Shown here: positions 1-11,905 of the stretch, piece after piece
Layout: the number at the start of each line of letters is the position of its first letter
Position numbering within the stretch: position 1 is the stretch's first letter
NCBI RefSeq assembly: GCF_000003605.2
Contig: NW_003140313.1
Coordinates: 532,697-565,177, forward strand
DNA length: 32,481 nt
Direction of reading: 5' to 3'
DNA from: Saccoglossus kowalevskii
Lineage: Eukaryota > Hemichordata > Enteropneusta > Harrimaniidae
Translations under genes and position numbers: made by a program
The notes under the pieces: model-generated
What the model saw: only the letters and a program-made list of their open reading frames with translations
What the model was told of the DNA's origin: nothing
Databases searched by the model: none

Positions 1-1514
1 TCGTGGTGGACTTGAAATAGGAAGTTTTTTTTTTTATCCAACGACAGAAGAATATTTTCATGACAGAAATGCAATAGCGGTGATGAAGATGTTAAAAAAG
101 TTGTCAGTCTTCGGCGTGACATTGCAAAATTGCTGACCCCGGTTTATTTTATAAAGCCAAAATAACGTGATTTCAACCACTCTCCCAGGTACGGGTTGCT
201 ACAATATTGCAACATTGGTTTCATTGTCGACGACGCTAAAGCCGAACGAGTGCGACACTTGCGGCTCTCCTTATACAATTTGCCTGAATCGTTCCTAAGG
301 AAGCACAACCCAAACGGCCGGCCATTTTTAGGGCCACGACATATTTCAAAAAGAGAACTACCGTTTCTGCTTTAATATATATATATTTATAGACTTGCTG
401 AGCGTTATGATTCAGAACGCGCTGCCCTGAAGGCAGAAAGCTGTCACAGCTATTTTGCGTTCACCCCTTGTTTTACGCAATTAACAATTTTTATAAGTAT
501 CACGACAGTCTTCAAGAAAGTCAACTGTTAATACAACCACAGTCAACGAATAGAAAATAGTTTTTTTGTGTGAGTAGAAAAAGAACCCCTGGGCGTGTGC
601 CCGGATATGACCTCAACTCCTTTATTGTGTCAAAAGTGGGGGGTGGGCGTTTGCCCAGGCATGGGCTCTTACCCTGATGAGTACGGTAAGTTTGTTTGAT
701 TGTGTTGTCATCGTAGTACACGTCAATGACTCGTAACTATGCTTTTGACGTATGTTTTAGCATGCCCTTGGCCGCTGTTAGGTGATATCGTTAAAGTACA
801 CACCTTTTTTTCACGGAACCACAGACCAACAAATTCACAATCACGAACACCCAGTTTTGTGTTCACAGCTTTAGCACAACTCTACGTACTCGGACTTCCT
901 AAATTGATTTTGTTTCGTGAATGTGTTACTAAAACATAATATATTGCAAATGTGATAGTCTCACTGCGCTTTCTCACTGCCCTTTATCTTGGCATGTCTT
1001 ATTAATTTCGTGACCATATCGTACAGTTTTGACCCGGAAAACTAGATAACCATGTATGGTTTACTAATTCATTTACAAATATTTGTATATATTCCTATTC
1101 GGACTGAGTGTTTGTGTATTCAGACTGCCAATGTATTTACATTAAAACTTAAACATCGTTAGATACATTTTTCGTCACAATATTTGGACTAACTTTGATA
1201 AACGGCTTGTTGAAGTTTGAACCTTGGGGTCTATCATCCATAAACAACCGGACCAAGATGTGTGGATAGCCACATGTTATAGTAGAGTCGCTGTTAGTGT
1301 TGTAATACAGCTAGTCTGAGTTCAATTTTTGTTCATACGTGATATGAATGAATTGTACATTAGCTATACGATAATACGGCTCAATATATATCAATTCGAA
1401 AAGCTTTATACAAAAGGTTATTCATCTTGGTACTTTCTGTAGACGCACTTTTATTACCAAATATTTATTCCCAATACTTGCATGCACTAGTTGGAAAAAT
1501 GTTCAAAAACAGTT
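1..1514. other. Intergenic, no supported gene
   Basis: Only short open frames occur here (66 codons or fewer), on both strands, and they lack recognisable domains. The sequence is AT-rich with a short T run near 27-36. Nothing resembling the receptor exons found downstream was seen. A short reading near 60-105 (HDRNAIAV) looks superficially like a HIRAN-type motif but cannot be extended in frame. Confidence 0.6.
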
Positions 1515-1826
1515 ATAAATTATGCAATCACGGAGCGGATTTGAAGAGTGAAGCACTATATAACTTTGGTTGTTAAGGTTTACTTCAAAGTTGAGTTTGT
1601 GTTGTTTTCTCAAATTTTCACCGGCGTTCCACAGCACCGCGCACAGAGCCCATAGAAATGCATGGTACGATGGTGCGCGTCTTAGCAACGTGGAACGTCT
1701 TGTGACGTAGCTCCGCCCCGAGGATATTTGATAATAAAAAAAAACAAAACTTATTTGGTGACGGCATTATTTATTTATTCCTTGTTTCACCTGAGTGTAT
1801 ATCTTATCTTAAAACATAAATAAATA
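1515..1826 (+). repeat. Left part of dead tandem unit A, cut by a LINE
   Basis: This stretch matches 7817-8030. Shared landmarks are AAATTATGCAATCAC at the start, a later TTTGGTGACGGNATTAT, and the GAGTGT that follows. The match resumes on the far side of the LINE at about 4965 (AATCAATGAAAAACT against AGTCAATGAAAAACT near 8036). The second copy therefore approximates the pre-insertion state. The homology is patchy, so the limits are approximate. Confidence 0.6.
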
Positions 1827-1845
1827 AAATAAAAAAGAGCATAGG

Positions 1846-2568
1846 TTAGCCCCGTCTGATTTTCTGATGAATGAGCTGGAGAAAAGTAAACGTAGATTAG
1901 CTGAGAACAGAGACAAGTATATGGAGGGAGCGAGAATTCGTTCTCGTTCTCGCTGGTCGGCGGAAGGTGAAAAACCGTCTAAGTACTTCTGCTCCATGGA
2001 GAAAACGAAATTATGTTAATAAAACAATAGGCAAATTAAATATCAATGGTCCAGTTATTACCAATATGAATACAATTTTAGATGAACAGAAACAGTTTTA
2101 TGCTAATCTATACAGCGTGCCTTTAAGTCAGTCCAATATGGAGGAACGGTCCTTTGACTGTTTTCTATCTCCTGACAGCACTCAGCCAAAGCTTACTAAT
2201 ACCCAACGTTTAACTATGGGAGGGTTACTGACAATGACCGAGTGTGCAACAGTGCTTAAAAATATGAAAAATAATAAAAGTCCGGGGATGGACGGTTTTA
2301 GTGCCGAGTTTTTTTGGTCTGACATTAGGCATTTTGTTTTAAATTCGTTAAACGAAGCATATACTTCGGGGTCATTGTCGGAAACACAGGGCCGTGGTAT
2401 AATTACATGTATCCCAAAATCTGATAAAGATAGATCTTTCTTAAAAAACTGGCGCCCTATCTCACTGTTAAATACAGAATATAAAATTGCATCAGGTGTT
2501 TTGTCAGGTAGAATGAGGAAAGTGTTGCCTAGTATTATTCATAGTGACCAAAAGGGTTTTCTAAGAGG
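1846..2568 (+). pseudogene. LINE ORF2 fragment, RT N-terminal half
   Basis: The first frame (from 1846) reads ARIRSRSRWSAEGEKPSKYF, a block usually just upstream of L1-type RT domains. A shift of one base in the A run near 1997-2003 moves the frame to the one starting at 1967. That frame continues with FYANLYS, then NNKSPGMDG (RT block 1), then IPKSDKD and LKNWRPISLLN, then IIHSDQKGFLRG (RT block 2). The frame is cut at 2568 by the LTR insertion. It would have formed the fingers of a reverse transcriptase. It is not functional, given the frameshift, the 5' truncation and the insertion. Confidence 0.85.
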
Positions 2569-3200
2569 TATCAGGGGGAAATTTTCTCCACGGGGTTCTC
2601 CACACTTGTCAGGGGGGAATCTCGTCTCGTCTCTCTATCGCGTCCCCTTGAGGTACGGGATCGGGGAAGTCACTTAAGCTATACAGTCAAATAAGACGCA
2701 CACAACGAAATACGTTTCAGCTCTCGTCTTAGTCGGTCAATCGAGCACTCTATCAGACACAGCGCCCTGGGGAAAAATCCCCAAGACTAACGCAAGGCTG
2801 ACCCAAGACTCTCTTAGACTGCGTCAACACTCGCCCCAAGGCTCTCCAGGACTGCTCTAGACTGCTCAGGACTGCACTCTTTATTATTATTATTCATTTT
2901 CAAAACTCTAACCAATTACAAAACAGTAAAAAGACTTTAGGGCGTAAACTTCAATCATAAAGCCAATCACACTAAGTACTGAATACGTCATATCTTTTGA
3001 TTAATCGTTCACTACATTAATAACTATGGAAACCAACTGTCAGAATAGCGACGATTATCTTGTAATTAGTTCCAAATCACTGAGCCAAGTTCCGTCCAAA
3101 ACTTCAAATAGGCCTAAACGATGACAGACATAACACAGCAATTCGCTAATAATCAGCTAATTAAGTCGGTTAACAGATACGCAAAAACAAATTCATGACA
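2569..3200 (-). mobile_element. Solo LTR, copy 1, inserted in the LINE
   Basis: This 632-bp element begins TATCAGGGGG (a decayed TGTCATGGGG) and ends CATGACA. It is flanked by the direct repeat GAGG (2565-2568 and 3201-3204). Removing the element and one GAGG restores an RT reading through GFLRG into GQNICENTR. The copy at 22155-22814 has TG...CA ends, a 4-bp target duplication and no coding capacity, as expected of a solo LTR. An AATAAA on the minus strand (opposite TTTATT near 2880-2886) suggests minus orientation. The short ORF track across the junction is a chimera and not a gene. Confidence 0.85.
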
Positions 3201-4869
3201 GAGGACAGAATATTTGTGAAAATACGCGTTTAGTTTAGGGTGTATTGCGTGGGTCCATTGTAAAATGGGCATGCTTGTTCTGCTTGATTTTCCAAAATCG
3301 TTTGATACTCTTTCTTGGAATTTTATTGACAAAACGCTAGATTTTCTAAACTTTGGGGAACCATTCAGAAAGTGGATTGAAAGCTTTTATTCCAGTGCCT
3401 CAAATTGCGTAATTAACAATGGTCATTTTTCTGGATTTTTTCAATTACATAGGGGGTGCGACAGAGTGACCCTCTATCTCCATATATTTTTTATTTTTGT
3501 GTTGAGTCACTTGCCCATAAATACGTCATTGTTCAGACATTAGTGGGGTGACCTTATAGACACAAAAAATTCTTTTAGGTCAATACGCAGATGACACATT
3601 TACCTTTCTTGATGGTTCAGAATCGTCCCAAAAAAGTTTATTTTTGATACTTGAACAATTTGCATACATTTCAGATCACGATAAATCAAGAGTAATTTGG
3701 ATAGGATCAAAACGTCACTGTGGAGAAACTATGCTTCCGCACCTAAATGTAAATTGGTCCGACAAGCCTTTTACATTATTAGGTATACATTTTGACGTGG
3801 ATTTAATTCTGTGTGAGAAAATTAATTTTGATGACAAAGCCTTGCAAGTTAAGTCACTCCTGTCCAACTAGGCTTGGAGACAAGCAAGATGTGGCAAGCT
3901 GACAGTAGTGAAGACATTAGCGATGTCGATAATGGTACACATATTATCTGTGTTGCCAGAAAAACAGACAAAGACTATTATGGACGCTTTTATGAATTCA
4001 TTTGGAATAAAAAACAAGACAACATTTAAAGACTTCGTTTGTGTTGTGAATACCACAATGGCGGTTTGAGCCTAACTCATTTACACTTTTTTATTGAATC
4101 GCTTCATGTCTCCTAGGTAGATAAGCTGTTATCTAGACATAATGACGAAAGTGGCTGGAAACGGCTTTTTCAAGCTTATACTTGTATGGATTGCTCATGT
4201 TTTAAAGTTTTCAGTCAGAAACAAGCCGCCGACTTTGCTGAAAAACGGCTAAAGTCAAACCCTTTTTGGTACCATGTTTTTCTGAGTTGATCTAAAACAA
4301 TTACATGTACAGTTCACTCAAAGAAATTGGTTTAACCCAGATATCTTAATTAATAAGCAAACTATTTTCTATAGAGGTTGGTACCAGAGTGGTATTGTAT
4401 TTCTTTCAGATGTACTGGATGATAGTGGCAATTTCCTCGGCTTTAAAACTTTCTCGGACAAATATAACACATCATCAAATCAATATTTACAGTATTTTGG
4501 TCTTGTATCACTCAGAAATTTTCAATACAGACAGATTAATAGAATTACCACAGTTTAAAAAAATACGTAATATAGTATTTACAATAGTTGTAATATTTCG
4601 GTAAATTTTTCATCAAAAGATGTCATCTTGGGATTAAATGTACATGATTCTAATTTAAATTCAGACTACATTCTTTGTTTAAATTACCTTTTACTGTTGA
4701 TGATAAAATATATTTTCAATTGTAGGTACAAGAACGTAAAGCCATCTTTTTTAAATTTTTGTAATTATTTAGCATACCAAAAGAAAATAGATATGTACAA
4801 AATAAGGATATACAATGTAAAATCAAATTCTTTCAGATTGTATTGGAGTTTAATTGATAAGCTATTGTG
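3201..4869 (+). pseudogene. LINE ORF2 fragment, RT catalytic core and C-terminus
   Basis: RT block A reads LLDFPKSFDTLSW (about 3283-3320). Block B is recognisable as QLHRGC followed by a frameshift into DPLSPYIFF. The catalytic YADD lies at 3584-3595 in LLGQYADDTFTF. Further blocks are FTLLGIHF (about 3770), HNGGLSLTHLHFF (about 4050-4090) and NPFWYHVF (about 4260). The C-terminal segment ends at the TGA at 4868-4870. There are stops between blocks (for example near 3231, 3541 and 3868), so the ORF is dead although the catalytic residues survive. Confidence 0.85.
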
Positions 4870-4964
4870 AACATATGTATTTTTTGTTTTTTACATTATT
4901 TGTGTGTGTCTTGTATTTTTTTTTTATTCTGTGAAATAACAATAAATAAATAAAAAAATAAAAT

Positions 4965-6859
4965 AGCCTACAACAAAATCAATGAAAAACTGCCTTCATG
5001 GCGGTGACTACTGCAACATTACAGTGCCCTCATATTCATATTAACACTGGACGCTGGGACGGCAACATTTACCATAGTTTCTTTATGATGTTGTCATATT
5101 ATTTTGCATAGGTTTAACTTTCGACCTCCGAGGGTCACGAAGCTAGTCGAAGACCTGTACATGTACATTCAAACATGTGACTATAAAAAAGCGTTGACTG
5201 AATCGAAAGTAAAGATGATAACTTTGGTTGTTGGTAGTAGTCATTCAAACTAATATTTAAATATTCTGAAGATATTCGAAATGGTTTTATACTTGGAGTG
5301 GGTGTTAGAAACACATATATTAAATTAATTGTAATCTCCAGTGATGCTATGTCAGTGTAAGACACCGATTACATATAGCTCTTGGACCAATGTCTGGTTT
5401 AATATTTTTAATAATCACCACCAAGTCTACGATCACCAATCCACCAAGCAACATAGTATCGTATCAAATTAATTAATTGTATTGTTTAATATCTGAAACC
5501 TACAGTAAGAATATGGACGGCCAAATATCATCCGTTGGTATGGAAACGCACGTAGAACATGTTTTATACCTCACCCAAACACCGTTCGTGCCTGCTCGCC
5601 ATACTTTCACAATCGTCTCACCTGCAGAATGCTTTACGAGACTGTTCACGCTTCTGTAAGAATGCATTAATCCCCGGCAGGTGTTAGTCTAGAAAATGTC
5701 GAAAACAACGATTCGCAAATCATCTTTCAAAATAAAATACGTTGAATAGTTAAAATGTGTACATGTCAATTACAAGACGTAATGGTCTGAAAAATGTAAA
5801 GGTTTTCTTCTGCGATAAATAACACATTATTACTTGATCGAGTGCATTATTTAATGCTCGGTTGTAGCTCTTAGAGAAATTCTTACAATGATGTTATTGC
5901 CATATTGCATTGTGGGTAATATGCATCTGAGAAACAAGTTGACACAAGCTATATCAGATGTAAATGAAATTATCCTAATTTTATGAAAATTAGCTACCAT
6001 AGAATGACGATGTTAATACACGTTAAATTCATTCCATCAGTTTGAGTAATATGTATATGGAAATAATTGGAACAATAGCTACTGAATTGCCTAGTATTAA
6101 TGATGTATGTGTATAATGCAACTTTCCCTATCTACACGACAAAATACCGAGTGTACCAAAATACAAACGAGGCTAGGAAGGCAATAGAATGTATATACAA
6201 GCGACAGTAAATTACAGAAAGTCGGAGCAACGAGTTTTACTGCCGTCAGCAATACGAATATTACAACATCAATGTCGGACGCGGTGATACACTAGAAACG
6301 CGAAGCCCACCCTGTTCCGGATAATTAAAACTTTATATATAAAATCACTGAAGGCAATTTTTATCCTGGTTGAAAGTATACTCAGTATACGTTAGGCAGT
6401 GATGCAGTAATGTGTGGTATGATTGATTTCCAAGAAAGTTTTTGTCATTATTGTGCCATTACGAAAATTGTCGATTTTATTTATACGAATTTAAAAATAG
6501 CTGGTTGCCCTACCGTTCTTGTTGGCATATTTTGACGAAAATTGTTAATTGCATTAAGTGCGATTATTTTGATATAATATTTTGTTTAATTAGCTGAACA
6601 TATAATTTCAAAAGTTATACATACTAAAATGTATGATTCGGAAAATTGGTAAAAACAAACAACTTAATAATTTAAAAACTTGTTAAAATGATGGTAGCTA
6701 CTACATTTCTAAACTGTACTCTCCCACCACGTTTCATAATATATAGCATGCGTCAGGGAATTCAATTCATATATTACATTTTAGTCTAAACGCCAATTCT
6801 ACCTTAAAATGTATGAGTACTGAATCAAAATTGCATTTGACATCTTTATATCTTGAAAG
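4965..6859 (+). other. Remainder of dead unit A, intron-like, no gene
   Basis: No coding exon is supported here. About 5705-5925 matches gene 2 intron 1 near 18103-18350 (GATTCGCAAATC then TCTTTTCAAA and ACGTTGAATA). ATTGCATTGTGGG near 5908 recurs in gene 1 intron 1 near 12912. The region is therefore derived from a receptor intron 1 leading to the dead exon 2 at 6860. Exon 1 of this unit was not found. Confidence 0.55.
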
Positions 6860-7410
6860 TGTTCTGAAGGATCATTGTTGAGAAAATGTCCGTATCCATG
6901 GCGACCGTACGATTATCAGAGAGTAAATTTGAATGAGAGTGTAAATATTTTACCCATTCTATGTTTGCAACTCTTATCACCAGTCACGTACTTCTAAAAC
7001 GATAACAAAACATTGTAACTTCTTTGCCATTATATATCTGGGTCAATATAACCTGGGTTACAGGCATTTAATTAAAGAGGGCGCTAATATATACTTCGCC
7101 GTCGTCGAGTGTAAATAAATAATTATGCTGGATAAGCTATGACTAGTTACTTTAGCAAATTGTTCTATTATTTTGTTGTTGGACATGACGTATATTCGTT
7201 CCACATTGACAGTTGAGTCAAAGCATATATGCAAGGCAGGATGTGATACGTCCAATCTACCTGACATAGTAACTTCTTTGATATTATGTGTACCAGTATT
7301 CGTTCCCCGCACACATTGTAAAGTTCTATGCATAGGGTATGTCGCCGAAATCTTACTTCGTTGTCATAAGCGTTTAGGAACAGCAGTTTCCTTCGATTCT
7401 CAGGGTGCAA
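6680..7410 (+). repeat. Tandem duplicated block, copy 1
   Basis: This pairs with 8540-9390. Shared landmarks in order are ATTCATATATTACATTTTAG (20 nt), the dead exon 2, AAAGAGGGCGCTAA, a CATATAT...AAGGCAGGATG stretch, and GTTCTATGCA followed by CATAAGCGTTT. Open frames of 80-126 codons in this block are non-homologous on the two strands and show no domain, so I treat them as chance. Confidence 0.75.
6860..6934 (+). pseudogene. Dead CUB exon 2, relic A
   Basis: The sequence aligns with gene 1 exon 2, including the preceding splice-acceptor region (TTATATCTTGAAAG against TTATTTCCTGAAAG). It keeps GTATCCATGGCGACC and then jumps straight to GTACGATTATCAGAGA, so roughly 65 bases of the middle are deleted. 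Small indels upstream break the frame, and the donor GT is replaced by GA (GAATGAGAGT). The following intron keeps AAAGAGGGCGCTAA, as in relic B. It cannot encode a CUB domain. Confidence 0.85.
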
Positions 7411-8444
7411 TTTTGTTGAACTGTAACTGTATCAAAGCGTATAAATGTGCTTATATACACGTGGAGCAAGATACCATCTCTCTGCGGTTGTCACAAAACT
7501 CGGAAATCAGCATACGACAAAGTATATTTCAGCATAATTGTAATTGCATGTAACTATGCTTGTTCTGTTTATTAGAAAGGTATTATTACTTTTTCTCTTT
7601 TTTTTGTTCTGAGTGAAGATTGAAAAGCGCGTGGTCTACCTTTATCTCCTTGTGGGGAGTCATAGTGTTATGAAGCTGTGCATTTCACTATTTCAAATTG
7701 TTCGAAAAAAATCGTTGGTTTAACGTTTTGAAAATATGTTAAAAATGCATTTTCTGCAAATTGATCTTCTTCCTTTCTTGTTTTATCTAAATTTAGCACA
7801 CATGTTCGTCAGAAATTATGCAATCACTGAGTGGATGTCAGAGACAACTGTGAATAGTGATTCACTGTGTGTATAACATTTAACGGCGAACTTATAAAGT
7901 CACGTTCAATCCCAGAAGTATCCTGATAATTGATAATAGAAAGTACGTATTTGGTGACGGTATTATCAATTGAGTGTGTTTGCTATATTGAAACATACAG
8001 AAATGAAATAGAATAAAACATACCATACATCAAAGTCAATGAAAAACTACCTTCATGGTGGTGACCCATTTCAGAATACTAGAAATACTATAAAATAAAC
8101 GCTGTCTTAATGTGTATCTTCTCAGGTCCGGTAAGTTGCCGATGCTGTAAGATCTCGCTTTAAAGATTTAAGTGCTGGTCGTCGCGCAACGTATTTTCGA
8201 ATTATATATAGGTAGCTTTATATCTCGAAGATACACTCTAACATGAACTTTCTGACCCAGTTTATCAAGGAACTCTGACGACTGAAAGATAACCTGAGTA
8301 ACGCTTTACTTTTGATATGTTGTTTTCATCTACTCCGGAACATATGTGATACAGCTATTTATTCAGATTGGTCTTATAGGCCAACATCGAATCAAGGTAA
8401 TGTTTATTGCGTGTAAGCCATATTTAATTTTTAAGTAAGTGGGA
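7411..8444 (+). other. Intergenic between dead units; second empty LINE site
   Basis: From 7817 to about 8080 the sequence matches 1515-1826 plus 4965-5040, without the LINE. The rest shows no exon or known repeat. The short open frames are not supported as genes. Confidence 0.5.
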
Positions 8445-8490
8445 TGAGCACACAGGCCTCAAAGGCTACTACAATACGTACAGCTTTATA
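8445..8490 (+). promoter_or_regulatory. Relic promoter-proximal block of unit B
   Basis: GGCTACTACAATACGTAC (8464-8481) matches the sequence 128-150 bp upstream of the gene 2 ATG (16938-16960). The preceding AGTGGGATGAGCACAC resembles AGTGGGTGAACACAC there. No exon 1 follows, so the block is a leftover of a deleted gene start. Confidence 0.6.
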
Positions 8491-8539
8491 TACAAATGGT
8501 AAGAATTTAATAACTTTTTAAAATGTTGACAACTTCTCA

Positions 8540-9390
8540 TTTCTAATCGCCAACCACGTGTCATGCTATTTACCACGCGTCGGGGGAATCAATTCATATA
8601 TTACATTTTAGTCTAAATGCCAGTTCCACAATATAATGTAACCTACTCCAGAAAATGTATATCTACTAACAAAGACGAGGATGCGTGAATTAAACAACGC
8701 AGCTGAGAATCAAAATTGTATTCGTCATCTTTATTTCGTAAAAGTGCTTTGAAGGACCATTGTTGTCCATAGCGACCAGTATTCTGAGACAATATACATT
8801 CCCTGTACGATTATAAAAAAATTATTTTGAATGCGAGTGTAAACCATTCACGCACTCTGTGAACAACCCTCATCATCTGTCACGTAATTCTCAAACGATA
8901 ACATAGTATAGATGTGGGTCACAATGTAACACGGGCTACATACATTCAAGTAAAGAGGGCGCTAACATATACTTCGTCGTCGTGGAGTGTAAATATATAT
9001 GCTGAGTCAGCTATAACTAGTTCCCCTTGGCATATTGTTATGTTATTGTTTTGTTTGATATAGCGTATATTCGTTCGAAATATTAACAATTGAGTCGAAG
9101 CATATATATAAGGCAGGATGGCATACATCAAAATAACTGTCAACAACCAAGCTGCTCTCTGATTGGTCTGAATGTCAGGTCTTATGGTTGGGTAACCAAT
9201 CAGGCACAATCTTGTAGCTTCGCATTGACTCCATATTGAGTTCCGAGCTGATGGCATTGGTCATTGACATAGTATCTGCATTGGTATGAATATTAGTATT
9301 AGTTCTCTGCTCAGATTGTACAGTTCTATGCACTGGGCTTCTAGCCACAATCTTACGTTGTTGCCATAAGCGTTTCAAAACCGCAGTTTC
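8540..9390 (+). repeat. Tandem duplicated block, copy 2
   Basis: This is the second copy of 6680-7410. It carries extra sequence of roughly 100 bp near 9135-9250, within which CTGATTGGT and ACCAATCAG form a short inverted pair. Order and orientation match copy 1, so the pair arose by tandem duplication. Confidence 0.75.
8745..8832 (+). pseudogene. Dead CUB exon 2, relic B
   Basis: It begins after an AAAAG acceptor-like sequence and reads TGCTTTGAAGGACCATTGTT. It then keeps CCATAGCGACC, AGTATTCT and CCCTGTACGATTAT, all recognisable pieces of exon 2. Deletions remove the GGAGAAACTATC segment and more of the middle. The donor position reads GC instead of GT. The intron marker AAAGAGGGCGCTAA follows near 8955. 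Confidence 0.8.
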
Positions 9391-9429
9391 ATATTGTAGA
9401 ACGGAAAGCATTGTCATATGTAACCATAA

Positions 9430-11560
9430 TATTATTTATAAAAATTATTTACTAAAATTCCACCATAAATAGGAAAAGTAAATGATAGTGTAAAACGTGC
9501 GAAACAAAGAAACTTTAACTTCGGCAGTGCAATTTGAAATTATTATGTATCTATTTATATGTATTTTAGGTATTTATAATAAAATACGACATTAAGACGG
9601 CTATCATTTAAACAAAAAACGAGCGGAACAATATCAGCTGTAAGTTGAAATGTACATGGTACAAAATACAAACACATAGAATTTCTTTCGGGATAACAAA
9701 TATCGTTCTCTAAACCATATAACTCGCATAATTTTAACCATAAGACGCAACCACGCAATTTGATGGACTCATCACAGCTAAATCATCAGCGTACATAAGA
9801 TGGTTAAGCAGCGACCCTTCCAATACTACAGCATTTCTTACAATTGTTCAAACGCTTGCTAAGGTCGTCGATAAAATAATTGCCCTAAGAATCTTCCCTC
9901 TGCCGGACGCCAATGTTAATTGAAAAATTGAAAAGTCATTACCTCACATGACACAAATAATGTACCATGAAACAACGTCCAATGATTAAATCGAACGCTT
10001 TACATATACTGCACTATTGTAAGGATGGTAGAAATTGATTACCTATTTCATTGCAATATGCATTATACATTAAACACTCCTCAAGGAGTTAAAATAAGAT
10101 GATTTCCATTACTGTTGACGTTACGATAGGCACAGCTATAGACCTATAGTTATCCCTGCATGGTAAATCGACACTTTTATCATTTACAAGATGTGTGATT
10201 TCATAAGGTTGAGCCATGGAATATGATTGAAGACATTATCAGTGCCAAGATCGCAACAAGTTTATCACCAGCATATTGGAAATGTTCAACGAACAAATTT
10301 GTCAAACCCCAGAGACAGAAAGTCCATATGTGCGAGCCTTGTTTTAATGTTTTCTAAAAGTCCGTAATGCAACTTTAAAGCGAGCACAGGTTGCTCTCAT
10401 TAACCAGAATACGTTTCCATTTCTAGGTTACCATCATTGATAGAGTACGATAACGTACTCGTTCCATATTAATTAATTATTTTTTGTTGTTGGAGAAGTA
10501 TTTAATCGATGTATTGTGTAACAATCGATTCCTATACGATAAAGCACTGACGGGCAATATTATTTCACTGATGAACATGTCCGTCAAAATATTATACTTA
10601 GTACTAACCTTATCCCAGTTACCGCGGTTATTCGAATTAGCAGTTTTTGTCAATAACTGGATTGATTAGATAGAGTTGTGCGCTGAATGCGAAAACACAA
10701 TATTGTCTATCCGTGGGTTAGTATCATCTACGTCGCTTACATAAGTGCAGATTGTAACACTGGCATCACGCTGATATTATTATATAACCAACCATTAAAT
10801 AACTGCATACTAGGAGTCGACATTCACATGCCGATTGTGTCTATTAGTACATCCATTTCAATTGAATGCAAATGTGCGATGAAAACCGATGTCAGTCAAT
10901 GCAATATCAGCATGTTTGACATAGAGTGATATCCTTTAGGTAACCCCTTTCTCTCAGAATTTGCATATTTAGACTAATTAGCTGTGTTCTCGTTGTTTTA
11001 ATTGTTATCATCACATCTAAGACTGATTTCACATTTGGTGCACGTGTTACAAAACCATGAAAATATTTTGTCACATTCGTGTCAATCAGAGACTTTATCT
11101 TTTCCTACAGAACAATTACAAAAATAACACTGTAAACAGCATTGAAGTCTAACCAACTCCGGCTACAGTGTATATTGTCAAAATATATTGGATCAAAAAA
11201 CTTCGCACTACAAAACCACTCGGTCTTAATACATAAGAGAACATAGGATGAACCTACATACAGGTGACCTTTTGTTTTTATCCTCAATTCTGCCAACGCG
11301 CCACATCGCCCTCATGCCGCACGGTCACGCTCATTAGCCGGCACCTCCGGGTACAGTTTATCAAATATACACAAAGAAGTATGTCCCTGATCATTGAAAA
11401 ATCTACATCATAAAATTATCCAATACCGCTATTTACTTACCTTCATATTCCTGGTTCGCTGTTTTCTGCATCACCTACACACAAACTAACAACATTGGTT
11501 GTGTCCCATTCTTGTAAACAAACATCGAAATATTTCTTCCTCCTATAAGTATTCTTGATT
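9430..11560. other. Intergenic, no supported gene
   Basis: Open frames of 60-80 codons near 9555-9758, 10484-10669, 10687-10929 and 11105-11296 lack domains, splice context or similarity to the receptor exons. No relic exon, terminal repeat or simple repeat stood out by eye. Confidence 0.6.
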
Positions 11561-11567
11561 AACTGAT

Positions 11568-11582
11568 GTTAACATTTAATTG
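11568..11582 (+). promoter_or_regulatory. Conserved upstream block of gene 1
   Basis: GTTAACATTTAATTG lies 265 bp before the ATG. Near-identical blocks sit at 16861 before gene 2 (GTTAATATTTGATTG) and 28181 before gene 3 (GTTAATATTTAGTTG). Position and sequence conservation suggest a promoter element or transcribed leader, but common descent of the paralogues alone could explain it. Confidence 0.45.
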
Positions 11583-11832
11583 CAAACGCAGTCGGGTGAA
11601 GGGTCGTTATTTATCTCAGAGACTGAGGATTCGACTAAAGTGTTTTTGTTACACTGATCGCACAAACTGGTACACTGCACCCTACTTCCTGACCGTCGTT
11701 CATTCTTAACTGATTAGTTACCGTTTAACGCAGGCGTACGAATTAGTACGAATGGACGTTTAGAGTTTGGATATTATGATGTAATTAGGTATCTCCTGGT
11801 TATCGGTTTGGAAGACGGAATAAACCAACAAT

Positions 11833-11905
11833 ATGACTATAAACTTTACATACTTCGGTACACTTTTAGTTCTAGCAGCTCTTGGTCCAACTGGAGAAGC
11901 GACAT
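11833..11905 (+). CDS. Gene 1 exon 1, signal peptide
   Basis: It encodes MTINFTYFGTLLVLAALG then PTGEAT. The hydrophobic core is FGTLLVLAALG and cleavage is likely around GEA. It ends in phase 1 at donor GTGAGT. Length and donor position equal those of genes 2 and 3. Confidence 0.88.

Larger units (their letters stand above)
1836..4964 (+). mobile_element. 5'-truncated L1/Tx1-like LINE with a nested solo LTR
   Basis: This is a dead non-LTR retrotransposon. It carries only the reverse-transcriptase and C-terminal part of ORF2, broken by frameshifts and stops, and ends in an A-rich tail (AATAAATAAATAAAAAAAT, 4941 onward). Both edges are A/T-rich (AATAAATAAAATAAAA before about 1833), which suggests a slipped or ambiguous target duplication. 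The related unit at 7817-8080 lacks it, which supports insertion into an older duplicated receptor unit. A solo LTR at 2569-3200 later split the ORF. The L1/Tx1 assignment is from the style of the RT motifs, not from a search. Confidence 0.85.

Noticed and set aside
60-110. HDRNAIAVMK reading, HIRAN-like
   Set aside because: Ten residues only; the frame does not continue into the rest of such a domain and a stop follows.
7173-7553. 126-codon plus-strand frame
   Set aside because: The homologous copy at 8540-9390 does not preserve it and no domain is visible, so it is likely chance in a dead unit.
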